64,000 nucleotides of DNA from Nitrospiraceae bacterium (GTDB lineage: Bacteria; Nitrospirota; Nitrospiria; Nitrospirales; UBA8639), in contig JACKFF010000009.1 in NCBI GenBank assembly GCA_020632595.1, positions 1 through 64,000 on the forward strand, written 5' to 3'. How positions within the stretch are numbered: the stretch's first letter is position 1; each line of letters begins with the position of its first letter. Below the pieces are notes generated by a model, which ran no database searches, was not told the origin of the DNA, and was given only the letters and a program-made list of their open reading frames with translations. Both the position numbers and the translations under genes were made by a program. Shown here one piece after another: positions 48,033 through 57,594 of the stretch.

Positions 48033-48860
48033 CTATTTTTTTCCTTCACCTTCATGTGGTAATTCTTTCTCCTCGGCTCTTTCGAGTTTGGGGGTTGGGG
48101 CCATTTTTTCAGACGGGCGGGTCGGTGGGGCCTTCTCCCGAATTTCCTGATCGATACGGCGTAAAGCCTCTAATTGATTCGTCAGTTCTTGAACTTTTTT
48201 CTCACTGGACTTCAGTTCCTGCTGCACATCCTGGCGGAGCGCCTGCTCCTTTTTTAATTGTTCTGTTTGTTTGGAAAGATTCGAGAGTGCCTGATTCAAT
48301 TCGTCGACAGCTTTTTCCCGGTTTGTCAATTCTTGCTTCAGTGCGTCAACCGAATCTGCTTCCAATTGACGACTTAATTCATGGACCAGTAATTCTTTAT
48401 TCACTATTTCACGAACCAATCGTTTCGTTAAGCCTTCGGAAGCAATCCCTCCTCCCGGAGCATTCAATACGTCCAACAACCACAACCAAAATCGACTCTC
48501 ACCCGCCAAAACGCTATTGGGATTGGAGGCCACCACTTTTCGAAAATGCAGTGCGGCTAATTCCCTATTTTCATATAATGCGACGACTCCGCGAAGAAAA
48601 TGAACCGCACGGCATTCATCTTCACTTTTACACGTACTCAGCTTCTTTTCCTGATCATCTGCAATGGCCCGAAAAAATGGAATATCTTCAGGATCAGGAG
48701 TTAACACCGAGGATATCGCAGAGTAGCCGGTTGAACCCGATTGAGCCATGGCAGAAGAATTCCAATTGATGAGGGTCAACCCACCCCATTCAAGAAAATA
48801 CAGGACCATTACGGACCCCAAAAACACCAGGATGAATAACTCAATTTTTTTGCGTGTCAA
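48033..48860 (-). CDS. QseG-position coiled-coil protein
   Basis: 275 residues. There is an N-terminal membrane anchor or signal (IELFILVFLGSVMVLYFLEWGGL), a helical middle resembling a small TPR-like unit (HFLRGVVALYENRELAALHFRKVVASNPNSV), then a long coiled coil from about residue 150 to 245 (LNQALSNLSKQTEQLKKEQALRQDVQQELKSSEKKVQELTNQLEALR split over heptads). The start is TTG at 48860, overlapping the kinase stop (TTGA). Its place between a HAMP kinase and a sigma-54 regulator matches QseG, which assists kinase GlrK in enterobacteria. Equivalence is inferred from position only. Confidence 0.65.
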   Translation of the reverse strand: MTRKKIELFILVFLGSVMVLYFLEWGGLTLINWNSSAMAQSGSTGYSAISSVLTPDPEDIPFFRAIADDQEKKLSTCKSEDECRAVHFLRGVVALYENRELAALHFRKVVASNPNSVLAGESRFWLWLLDVLNAPGGGIASEGLTKRLVREIVNKELLVHELSRQLEADSVDALKQELTNREKAVDELNQALSNLSKQTEQLKKEQALRQDVQQELKSSEKKVQELTNQLEALRRIDQEIREKAPPTRPSEKMAPTPKLERAEEKELPHEGEGKK

Positions 48861-50341
48861 TGGGCATTCCCCGTATGTTTTCGTTTGGGAATGGTAAAAT
48901 GCAATGCCGTCCCGGTTCCCAGAATACTCTCAGCCCAGATTTTTCCACCATGGGCTTCGACGACCCGCTTCGCCAAAGCCAGCCCGATTCCACTCCCCAC
49001 ATACACACGGCCTTCTTGGGTTTTCCCCTGGTAAAATCGTTCGAAAATATGAGGCAAATCAGCTTCGGGAATTCCCGGTCCCGTGTCAGACACGGAAAAT
49101 TGCAGCCCTTCTCCGCTACTATCCGGCCTTGATCGAATCAACACGGTCGTTCCTTCAGGACTAAATTTAATCGCATTTGATAAAAGGTTTTCCAACACTT
49201 GTTCCATCCTTGGCCCATCCAGATCATAGAACCTCACCTTGTTCTGAAACAAATCGAGAGTCAGATGAATATTTTTTCGTTCTGCGAGAAATTTGACTTT
49301 TTCTGTCGACCGGACGACCAAACGATTTAAGTCGGTGGGACTAAAATTGTAGGAGACCATGTCGGCCTCCATCCGGGATAAATCTAAGAGATTCCCAATT
49401 AGATGATTGAGCCGCTGACTACTCTCAGAAATAATGGTGAGCGTTTCGCGCTGGTCTTTCGTCAGCGTTCCAGGAATTCCATCCAGCAAAAGCTGCGAGC
49501 CCTCACGAATGGACGTTAACGGGGTCCGTAACTCATGAGAAATATTTGCCAGGAATTCCGACTTCATTTCATCTAACTTTTGTAGTTTTTCGCCCATCCA
49601 ATTTACCTGGCCCACCAGTTCACGTAACTCCTGTGGAACAGAAAGGGAGATCGTCCCTCCAAATTGACCTTGTCCAATTCTGCGGATTTGAGCTTTGACT
49701 CGTCGAAGAGGCCGAAGGATACTATAGCTGGCGATCCCGGCCAAGCCAAGACCTAGAACCAACGCCATCACCAGAAGCTGTTTCGTAATTTCCTGGGCCT
49801 GCACCGAACGAAGATGGGAATCCTTGAGAATCGCACCGACACTGGCTTCCTGAGCAGTAATATAAGCATTAATGGATTGGGTTATGGCCGTAATCAAGGT
49901 ATCCCGGTTTTGCTCATAGCTGGCGATAGCCTGAGGAGAACGGTCGGCTTGTTCAACGCCAACACTCAAAAATAAGGTATGAAATTCTTCATGAAGTTCT
50001 TTGGTTTTTGCAAGGGCTTCCAGCGTACTGCCAGGGTTTTCCTGTTCCTGGAGCGCCTTTAGGGTTTTGCGAAAATTCTCAGCCTCCTGAAGAAAATCTT
50101 TCAGAAGAGTGGTATCCCGAAGCACCAAATATTGCTTATCACTTTTTAATTGCGCATATAGACTGGTAATGAGTCGCTTGGCCGTCTCCACAGCTGGAAA
50201 GTGATGGGTTGCTAACTCAGCGCCTAATTCCGTTAAGGCACGAAATTGATGGAGAATATATAAATTCACGCCTACCACCAACGCAAGGATTGTCAGGTAC
50301 CCAAGGGTTAATCGCCAAAATATAGATAGACGTGTCAACAT
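48857..50341 (-). CDS. GlrK/QseE-like sensor histidine kinase
   Basis: 494-residue transmembrane histidine kinase. TM1 lies near residues 10-30, followed by a ~150-residue periplasmic helical sensor, TM2 near 185-207, a HAMP linker, and the DHp helix with His near 268 (ISHELRTPLTSIREGSQLL). The ATP-binding domain has NLLSNAIKFSPEG, VSDTGPGIPEADL and GSGIGLALAKRVVEAHGGKIW. The helical periplasmic sensor and gene order resemble GlrK/QseE. It starts the operon, overlapping the coiled-coil gene. Ligand unknown. Confidence 0.87.
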   Translation of the reverse strand: MLTRLSIFWRLTLGYLTILALVVGVNLYILHQFRALTELGAELATHHFPAVETAKRLITSLYAQLKSDKQYLVLRDTTLLKDFLQEAENFRKTLKALQEQENPGSTLEALAKTKELHEEFHTLFLSVGVEQADRSPQAIASYEQNRDTLITAITQSINAYITAQEASVGAILKDSHLRSVQAQEITKQLLVMALVLGLGLAGIASYSILRPLRRVKAQIRRIGQGQFGGTISLSVPQELRELVGQVNWMGEKLQKLDEMKSEFLANISHELRTPLTSIREGSQLLLDGIPGTLTKDQRETLTIISESSQRLNHLIGNLLDLSRMEADMVSYNFSPTDLNRLVVRSTEKVKFLAERKNIHLTLDLFQNKVRFYDLDGPRMEQVLENLLSNAIKFSPEGTTVLIRSRPDSSGEGLQFSVSDTGPGIPEADLPHIFERFYQGKTQEGRVYVGSGIGLALAKRVVEAHGGKIWAESILGTGTALHFTIPKRKHTGNAH

Positions 50342-51174
50342 TTTTAAACCACCAAAACGAAGAGAAACATTTCAACAAAAGTATCTGTATTTATGGACTC
50401 TAGTCGGAGTGAAAAAATTTTCAAACAAACTGTTTTTGTTCTCTCCATTGCAAATTCAAGGATTCCTCCTTTTTCAGCTAGACCAAGGAACTTTCACATA
50501 AAAGTTGGCTACGTAGCAATGCTGAATTCTATTTCCTACATGAGATTGAGTAATCCTACACCAGAATTCCAATGTTTTATGAAGGTTCTGGAAAACTACC
50601 CACGAATTTTTCGTTTTATAAACAATCCGATAGGTTGGGCAAGATTTCGATGGTCCCTATATTGCATATGCCACCGTAGCAACCATAATAATATAGGAAC
50701 CCGTCCATTCCATCAAAAGGTTACTTCTTCAATAAATACTTCTGTCTGATGAAAATTTTGATATTGGCATTTTATTTATAGTGATAATAACTTTACCTCA
50801 TTATGGATCTCCCAAAGTCGCCGCCCCCAAATTTATCCATCTTCATAGTTTTTCATTATCCTCCCCCTAAGGATTGAAAACATCTTCCCGTTTTCTTAGG
50901 TAGTACTTGGAAGATCAGGTTTTATTGCTGAAACGAATATTTTGCCTTGTCTTGTTCCTCCTTGGAGGGATTTGAGTAAAAGGACAGCTATCGTTTTTCA
51001 CTCAGATCGAAACGACACTTGAGGAACCGACTTAAAAACAAGCATGTCCGAGAGGAAAGCCTAAATCGAAAGAACAATAATTTTTAAAAGTGGAGCTCCC
51101 CCCAGCAAGCTGAGAGGTATACTCCGCTGTTTCTTAGGATATGGAAAAAGTCTACCAAAAACAGGAGATGAATA
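50342..51174. other. intergenic, no gene recognised
   Basis: 833 bases, AT-rich, between the divergent kinase operon and the repeat protein gene. A 118-codon frame at 50393-50749 has no recognisable features. AACAGGAG shortly before 51175 is the ribosome-binding site for the next gene. No c-di-GMP riboswitch or sigma-54 box could be identified. Confidence 0.4.
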
Positions 51175-54100
51175 ATGAAATACCCATGCACCTTCCCTTT
51201 ATTTAGAAAAAGCCTCCTTACAAAAAAATTTAAAAGCCCGATTTTTCAACTAGAGCAAACCTTTGAACGGTTTCCCAAAAATGTCGTAGAGGCTTTTACA
51301 AAATCCATCGATGGCCTAACTTCTTGCAACTCCCAAAAAATTTCGTTTTACATTCTCTTGTTAGCATTGATAACCGTCATACCTGCCTCTCCGGTTTTTT
51401 CAGCTAACGTTTCGGTGACCTGGAACAAAAACACCGAATCGGACTTAGCAGGATACAAAATTTACAAAAGGACGCTTCCCTCTCTAGATTTTGGACAACC
51501 CACATTTTCAGGTATGCCCAGTAATCCGTCCTCACCCTCAACGACCGTAACGGGACTTTCTGAGGGAAAAACCTATGGATTTATTGCAACCGCATTTGAT
51601 ACGTCCGGAAATGAAAGCGCCCCTTCCGCTGAGAAACAAATTACTGTACCCACCGGCACGCCACCACCGCCCTCATCACTGAACATTTCGAATCTGACCG
51701 TCGCCAGTGGGAAAACCTATGTGGTACCCTCCTCCGGTCTTCAAGCTGGAGGCACGGTCTATATCGACCGCTCCTATACTTATACAACGGTCCCTACTCT
51801 CGTACAGGGAGCCACGTATATCCAAACCGCCAACAATGACAAAGCAGCGACCAATACCAACTTCCTCAGCTTTACGGTCAATCAATCCGTGTCGGTGTAT
51901 GTCGCCCATGGCGATCGCATTACCCCGAAACCTGCGTGGTTGAATACCTTTACCGATACCGGCACAAATCTGGTGACCTCGGATACAACCCTTAGTCTGT
52001 TTGTGCGGACCTTTTCTGCGGGGACCATTACCCTCGGGGGTAATGTCAGCAGTGCCAATGCCGGAAATAGTTTGAGCATGTATTCCGTTATCGTCAAACC
52101 AGATAGCGGTTCCCCAACGGACACCACTGCACCCACGGTTACGCTCACGGCCCCCAGCGCAGGCACCGTCTCCGGCACGGTAACGGTCACGGCCAGCGCC
52201 AGCGATAATGTCGGCGTCGCGGGCGTCCAATTCCGTCTCCAGGGCGCCAACCTCGGGGCTGAAGATACCACCAGTCCCTATAGCACCAGCTGGAATACCA
52301 CCACCGTGCCCAATGGCTCCTACACCCTCACGGCCATCGCCCGCGATGCCGCAGGCAATACGAAAACCGCCACATCTGTCACAGTCACCGTGAGCAATAC
52401 CACCACACCTCCCCCGCCGCCCGCAGACACCACGCCACCGACAGTCACCCTGACAGCCCCTGGTGCGGGCACCGTCTCCGGCACGGTGACAGTCAGCGCT
52501 AGCGCCAGCGATAATGTGGGTGTGGCCGGCGTCCAATTCCGCCTCCAGGGAGCCAACCTCGGGGCTGAAGATACCACCAGTCCCTATAGCACCAGCTGGA
52601 ATACCACCACCGTGCCCAATGGCTCCTACACCCTCACGGCCATCGCCCGCGATGCCGCAGGCAATACGAAAACCGCCGCCTCCGTCACGGTCACGGTGAG
52701 CAATTCCAGCACGCCCCCGCCTCCCACAGCACTGAATATTTCGAACTTGACCGTCGCCAGTGGGAAAACCTATCTGGTACCCTCTTCCGGTCTCCAAGCT
52801 GGAGGCACGGTCTATATCGACCGCCCCTTTACCTATACGACCGTCCCTGCTCTCGTGCAGGGAGCGGCATATATCCGAACTGCAAATGACGACAAGGCAG
52901 CGACCAATACCAATTTCGTCAGCTTTACGGCCAATCAACCCGTAGCCGTGTATGTCGCCCATGACGTGCGAATCACCACGAAGCCTTCATGGTTGACCAA
53001 CTTTACGGATACCGGCACAAATTTGGTGAACTCGGATACGACCCTCCGGCTGTTCGTGCGGTCCTTCCCCGCCGGCACCATTACCCTCGGGGGCAATACT
53101 AGCGGAGGATGTTGCAGCATGTATTCCGTCATCGTCAAATCAGATGGCGGCAACTCAGGGGACACCACCGCACCCACGGTTACACTCACGGCCCCCAGTG
53201 CGGGCACCGTTTCCGGCACGGTGACGGTCAGCGCCAGCGCCAGCGACAATGTCGGCGTGACCGGCGTCCAATTCCGCCTCCAGGGCGCCAACCTCGGGGC
53301 TGAAGATACGACCAACCCCTATAGCACCAGCTGGAATACCACCACCGTGCCCAATGGCTCCTACACCCTCACGGCGATCGCTCGCGATGCCGCAGGCAAT
53401 ACAAAAACCGCCACCGCCGTCACGGTCACCGTGAGCAATACCACCACACCTCCCCCGCCGCCCGCAGACACCACCCCACCGACAGTCACGCTGACAGCCC
53501 CCGGTGCGGGCACCGTCTCCGGCACGGTGACGGTCAGCGCCAGCGCCAGCGACAATGTCGGCGTGACCGGCGTCCAATTCCGCCTCCAGGGCACCAACCT
53601 CGGGGCTGAAGATACGACCAATCCCTACAGCACCAGCTGGAATACCACCACCGTGCCCAATGGCTCCTACACCCTCACGGCGATCGCCCGCGATGCCGCG
53701 GGCAATACGACCACCGCCGCTCCCCGTACGGTCACGGTGAGCAATACCAGCACGCCACCTCCGCCCTCAACGTCAAGTATTCAAGTCAACTTTCAACCGG
53801 CCAATGCCACGGTGCCTTCCGGCTATCAAAAAGATGACGGCAGTGTCTACACCAGCAGCCGGGGATATGGCTGGACCAACGGCGGCAATACCATGCGCGA
53901 GCGTAACACCAACAGTGACCAACGCCTGGATACCTTCGTCCAATTAAAGCCCGAGGAAGCAAATACCTGGCGTTATGATATGCCCAATGGAAACTACACC
54001 ATTACCTTGGTAAGTGGCGATCCCGATTATGCCCTAAGCCCCCAACGCGTCACCGTCGAAGGGAAGGTGGTCATTGACAATCTTGGCACATCCACGCCAA

Positions 54101-54228
54101 ATACTTTTATAACCATCACCGACGTTCCCATCACCATTGCTGATGGCGCCTTGACCATTACCCTTGGCCCCAGCAGCAGCAATAGCAAGCTCAACTATGT
54201 CCAGGTCAAATCTTCTAACACACAGTAA
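51175..54228 (+). CDS. secreted multi-domain Ig-repeat surface protein
   Basis: 1017-residue exported protein, probably an adhesin or glycan-binding surface protein. An unusually long N-terminal region precedes the hydrophobic export segment near residues 58-77 (FYILLLALITVIPASPVFSA). A fibronectin type III-like domain follows (~78-160), then a unit of one ~145-residue beta domain (LNISNLTVASGKTY) plus two Ig-like domains (TVTLTAPSAGTVSGTVTV), repeated once. The Ig domains lie near 316, 418, 663 and 765. The C-terminal ~150 residues (IQVNFQPANATVPSGYQ onward) look like a malectin/galactose-binding-type beta-sandwich. No PEP-CTERM or LPXTG anchor is visible. Binding partner unknown; it follows the prs and glr-like regulators. 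Confidence 0.75.
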   Translation: MKYPCTFPLFRKSLLTKKFKSPIFQLEQTFERFPKNVVEAFTKSIDGLTSCNSQKISFYILLLALITVIPASPVFSANVSVTWNKNTESDLAGYKIYKRTLPSLDFGQPTFSGMPSNPSSPSTTVTGLSEGKTYGFIATAFDTSGNESAPSAEKQITVPTGTPPPPSSLNISNLTVASGKTYVVPSSGLQAGGTVYIDRSYTYTTVPTLVQGATYIQTANNDKAATNTNFLSFTVNQSVSVYVAHGDRITPKPAWLNTFTDTGTNLVTSDTTLSLFVRTFSAGTITLGGNVSSANAGNSLSMYSVIVKPDSGSPTDTTAPTVTLTAPSAGTVSGTVTVTASASDNVGVAGVQFRLQGANLGAEDTTSPYSTSWNTTTVPNGSYTLTAIARDAAGNTKTATSVTVTVSNTTTPPPPPADTTPPTVTLTAPGAGTVSGTVTVSASASDNVGVAGVQFRLQGANLGAEDTTSPYSTSWNTTTVPNGSYTLTAIARDAAGNTKTAASVTVTVSNSSTPPPPTALNISNLTVASGKTYLVPSSGLQAGGTVYIDRPFTYTTVPALVQGAAYIRTANDDKAATNTNFVSFTANQPVAVYVAHDVRITTKPSWLTNFTDTGTNLVNSDTTLRLFVRSFPAGTITLGGNTSGGCCSMYSVIVKSDGGNSGDTTAPTVTLTAPSAGTVSGTVTVSASASDNVGVTGVQFRLQGANLGAEDTTNPYSTSWNTTTVPNGSYTLTAIARDAAGNTKTATAVTVTVSNTTTPPPPPADTTPPTVTLTAPGAGTVSGTVTVSASASDNVGVTGVQFRLQGTNLGAEDTTNPYSTSWNTTTVPNGSYTLTAIARDAAGNTTTAAPRTVTVSNTSTPPPPSTSSIQVNFQPANATVPSGYQKDDGSVYTSSRGYGWTNGGNTMRERNTNSDQRLDTFVQLKPEEANTWRYDMPNGNYTITLVSGDPDYALSPQRVTVEGKVVIDNLGTSTPNTFITITDVPITIADGALTITLGPSSSNSKLNYVQVKSSNTQ
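51678..53760 (+). repeat. tandem ~1.05-kb internal duplication
   Basis: The unit 51678-52727 (beta domain plus two Ig-like domains) is repeated as 52731-53760. Within it, the four ~300-base Ig segments beginning near 52121, 52427, 53161 and 53467 are almost identical over long stretches of DNA, pointing to recent duplication or gene conversion. Confidence 0.85.
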
Positions 54229-55073
54229 TCTTTGAAAGGGAGAGGAGCACCCATTGTTACCGGGTAGGCCACCGATAAAAACCCTAGTGGCAGTTTAAGC
54301 AACTCCATTAGGGATTATCGGAATTTCCTGAGCCTACTCGATAGAAGTAACATCACCATAAACGGAACCATGGCCTAACTGACCATAAATGACCAGACTG
54401 CCTGGGATGACATCGTTCAGTGGATCTATCTCTATGGTGGAGCGAGAGAGAAAAACCCTTAATAGCGTAAATGTGCCCAACCGTTAATTCACATGCAGTG
54501 GGACCAGGAATGCGGAAGTAACAGTGTCAGCCGAGAGGACAGTTACACCTAAATCCATACCATTTGATCTGATCGCTGGAGAGCATGTATTTGTGACTTA
54601 CAGCGTGCTCTCGATGAAAGGAACGGTCATTTAATTCGGAGGGGCAATCCAGTCTAGAAGATAGAGGGAACGGACCCTACATCCGTATTGATAAAGAAAA
54701 TCTTTCAGTAACAAGAATCGGGTTCAAATCATAAATGCCTAACGTTTGGAAATGATTGACTAATGGAATTTGAAAACCATTTTTTTAGCCTGCAAAGCCC
54801 CATAGCTCCCTGGGGAGGGCTCATGAAGTTTCCCACTTTTTAAAGGATAGTAAGAAGTTCAAGATCCTGTGTTGCCTCAAATCCCCCTATTAATTAGGTT
54901 GCTGGGAATGATTCCCCCAGCTAAAGATTTTTTTTATTTTACCGACAACAAAGAAGTTACGGAGGGGTGACTCGAAAGATAGAATTCTGTCTCCGAAAGT
55001 CATCTAATCTTTTTAGAGTAAAACACAAATTTTCTCAAATCCATCCGATGATGATTACCAATGGAGGAAAATA
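54229..55073. other. intergenic, no gene recognised
   Basis: 845 bases without a credible gene. A near-palindrome AGATAGAATTCTGTCT (54977-54992), about 80 bases before the next gene, could be an operator but has no other support. GGAGG before 55074 is the ribosome-binding site. Confidence 0.4.
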
Positions 55074-56165
55074 ATGATGCGCCTTTTCCGATCACGGCAA
55101 GCGGTGCTGTTTGTGATATCCAGCCTAATTACCCTAGGTCTCAATTCCTTCAGCCCCACCCTTGCATCAGGTACAGCCCTGGGGGACCTGGCCAATTCCA
55201 TGCAACCCGGTACCTTTAAAACTTTACAAACGAATGGATTCAGCAACGGGGCTATATTGGCGCCAAGTGGGCCTTCAAATTTTATCACCATGTTTAGCGA
55301 CAGCGCAGAGTGGGACCCCAAGTATAAAACCGTTCATTTTATTGGTGCGTCGCACGACAATAGCCTTACCACCTATGTGCGATACGCAGATTCCACTAAC
55401 TCCTGGGCCACGATTCCAACTCCTATACCAAATGGCACCCTCCACGGTTATGACCACAATGCTGTCAACACAACCACTGGTGATTTTTTTCACAGACCAT
55501 TTAATAACTCCACCATTCATAAATTCAGCCCATCAAATGGGACATGGTCACAATTCTCCTTACCAGAATCCAATTTTCAAATCACCGGAGGGCTCGAATT
55601 TTTTCCAGAAATGAACAGTTTGGTGTATGTCGATTCTCACATTGGAGTCTGGACCCGTCACCTCGGCACCGGATCATGGACCAAAAGAAGTAATGCCCTT
55701 CCAATGGGGTCTTACCATACATTTATTGAATACAATCCGGTACATAAGGTTGTTATATTTGGCGGTGGCCAAAATGACAAAACGGTCTACAAAATGGATT
55801 CTGGGGGTTCCATCACACGGATGGGAGATGCTCCAGTTGGTTTGGGAGTGGGAACCGATGAAAGTCGAGTATCGGTAGATCCAGTCAGTGGTGATTATAT
55901 TGTGTTAAAGTCGGATAGAAAAATGTATGCCTATAACGTCGTAAAAGATCAATGGACTACCCTTGGAGTCACTTACCCCTCCGGCAACCCTGCTTGGGGA
56001 ACTATCGAAGCCTCAATAGCCACTTATGGAGTCATTATGTTTATACATTATGACTTCAGCAATTCCGCTGTGTACTTGTACAAACACTCCTCTGGAGGGG
56101 GAGGTGGAGGGGGAGACACGATACCACCAGCAGCGCCACAAAATTTAAATTTGACTGTGCAATGA
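55074..56165 (+). CDS. secreted beta-propeller-like protein, 3' end probably truncated
   Basis: 363 residues with a clear signal peptide (MMRLFRSRQAVLFVISSLITLGLN...ASG, cleavage near 33). The body resembles a kelch-like beta-propeller: repeated motifs with tyrosine/tryptophan and glycine pairs (STNSWATIPTPIPNG, SNGTWSQFSLPES, VVIFGGGQNDKTVYKMD, VVKDQWTTLGV). After a glycine-rich linker the protein ends DTIPPAAPQNLNLTVQ, which looks like the first strand of a fibronectin type III domain that is then cut off. Insertion-sequence debris starts about 230 bases later, so loss of the original 3' end is likely. GGAGGAAAATA precedes the start. Confidence 0.65.
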   Translation: MMRLFRSRQAVLFVISSLITLGLNSFSPTLASGTALGDLANSMQPGTFKTLQTNGFSNGAILAPSGPSNFITMFSDSAEWDPKYKTVHFIGASHDNSLTTYVRYADSTNSWATIPTPIPNGTLHGYDHNAVNTTTGDFFHRPFNNSTIHKFSPSNGTWSQFSLPESNFQITGGLEFFPEMNSLVYVDSHIGVWTRHLGTGSWTKRSNALPMGSYHTFIEYNPVHKVVIFGGGQNDKTVYKMDSGGSITRMGDAPVGLGVGTDESRVSVDPVSGDYIVLKSDRKMYAYNVVKDQWTTLGVTYPSGNPAWGTIEASIATYGVIMFIHYDFSNSAVYLYKHSSGGGGGGGDTIPPAAPQNLNLTVQ

Positions 56166-56394
56166 GTTACCAATACAAAGCCAGCGAAAATGATTCGGTG
56201 GTAAAGAAATTAGATTCTTCACCAAATGTTAGGTAAACTTGCACACCAAGGGGCAGAGCTTCTCAAGAATCTTTAAGGATAATTTTGGGGGAATATGTCC
56301 TCCCAATGAAAGCTTCCCCGTCAAGCGGACAGTTGCAGGGTAGAGTTTCCCAGCGGTGATTTCTGATAGAGTCACGAGGCTATCCGGGTAAAAC
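56166..56394. other. spacer between propeller gene and IS debris
   Basis: About 230 bases in which I recognise neither the missing end of the propeller gene nor a transposase. Confidence 0.35.
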
Positions 56395-56820
56395 GTCATG
56401 GAGGTCGGTATTCATTATGGACACCCACGCGACGAGCCATGATCTCCCGAACGCCTTCCAAAATCCGAAATAAATAAAGATTGAATACTTCATTCCAACA
56501 GGTACGATTAAACCGCTCCATAAAAGCGTTCTGCGTGAGGGTGGCCGGGTTGAATGTGATAGATCGGCACACGATTGTCCCTCCCGTGGTCTTGGAGGCG
56601 CTACACGAGGACCTCTGGTACCTTAACCACCCGAATCCTATGCGGTGACTCTCGTGATTCCTTCAACAGGTCGAGGACTAGAATGACCCGCTCGGCCAGA
56701 AGGGAGGTACAAATTTCAGTGGATAAGGTCTCCCAATTCAAGTCATCAATGATTTGAAGGCACGAAACCGCGCGGCGTGGTGCAGGACATCGCCCATGAA
56801 ATCGGCCGCGCACACAGAAA
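56395..56820 (-). pseudogene. degenerate IS3-family OrfB remnant (element E)
   Basis: Reading the minus strand in shifting frames gives recognisable IS3 OrfB pieces in order: SVCAADFMGDVLHHAARFR, then IIDDLNWETLSTEICTSLLAERVI, then PIYHIQPGHP, then QNAFMERFNRTCWNEVFNLYLF and EGVREIMARRVGVHNEYRP. Several frameshifts separate them. The 5' part is missing exactly where the end of element C1 begins at 56821, so C1 inserted into E. This is an old, dead copy. Confidence 0.7.
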
Positions 56821-57572
56821 TGGTCCCCGATTTTTAGACAGCTCGATAAGTGCAATTTCTGCCTGTCATTATGCCGCCGTCTTTTCCTTTGTTTCCCCAA
56901 AATACACGGCATCCGGTGTCTGGCGGTTGAGCGTTTGATGCCGCCGTTGGGCATTATAGAATTGAAAGTAGCAATTTAGACCTGCGCGTAAATCGGCTGG
57001 AGTTTCATACGCCCGCAGGTACACATCCTCATACTTCACGCTGCGCCATAACCGTTCAACAAACACATTGTCGACCCACCGGCCTTTGCCATCCATACTG
57101 ATGTGAATATGGTGGGCCCGTAGGACCTTCGTGAAAGCCTCACTGGTGTATTGGGCTCCCTGATCGATGTTAAAGATCTCCGGGGGGCCGTAGCGCATGA
57201 GGGCTTCTTCCAGGGCGGCAATACAAGGTTCGGCATCGAGCGTATTCGACACGCGCCAGGCCAGCACGCGGCGAGAATACCAATCCATGATCACTGTCAG
57301 GTACATGCCCCCCCTTCGCCATCGGCACATAGCAGATGTCACTCGCCCACACCTGATTAGGCCGATCAATAATGAGGCCGTTGAGGAGATAGGGGTAGAT
57401 TTTATGCCCGGCCCCTGGTTGACTCGTGCGCGGCTTCGGATAGACGGCCCGGAGGCCCATCTGCCGCATCAACCGGCGCACCCGCTTCCAATTCACCCGT
57501 TCCCCTCGCTGCCGGAGTTCTTCGCACAGACGCCGACTCCCACAGAACGGCCAGCGCTTACAGGTCGAGCTT
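56821..57572 (-). mobile_element. IS3-family element C1 (5' truncated)
   Basis: Its terminal inverted repeat lies at 56821-56842 on the side after the transposase stop, and the matching end of copy C2 is at 61028-61049. The 5' part, including orfA, is missing because element A abuts it at 57573. Confidence 0.7.
56869..57572 (-). pseudogene. IS3-family OrfB transposase of C1, frameshifted
   Basis: Encodes most of an IS3 OrfB integrase-type transposase: EELRQRGERVNWKRVRRLMRQMG, then PNQVWASDICYVPMAKG, then after a frameshift MYLTVIMDWYSRRVLAWRVS, FNIDQGAQYTSEAF and NVFVERLWRSVKYEDVYL. The catalytic Asp-Asp-Glu positions are present across the two frames. The frameshift lies in a run of seven G (near 57306-57316), one more than needed to stay in frame. 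No N terminus remains. Confidence 0.8.
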
Positions 57573-57594
57573 TGGTCTTCCCCCGGTTTCACGG

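Noticed and set aside
50393..50749. 118-codon frame in the gap before the surface protein
   Set aside because: No recognisable features, no ribosome-binding site, atypical composition; probably chance in AT-rich sequence.
50900..51174. Possible c-di-GMP riboswitch before the surface protein gene
   Set aside because: The conserved receptor segments of the known classes could not be found; only unrelated GA-rich stretches.
51678..53760. Regularly spaced repeats considered as a CRISPR array
   Set aside because: The repeats are ~300-base coding segments in frame within an exported protein, with no short unique spacers; no cas genes nearby.
54977..54992. Near-palindrome AGATAGAATTCTGTCT upstream of the propeller gene
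   Set aside because: Single occurrence with no matching site elsewhere in the window; kept only as a note in the intergenic entry.
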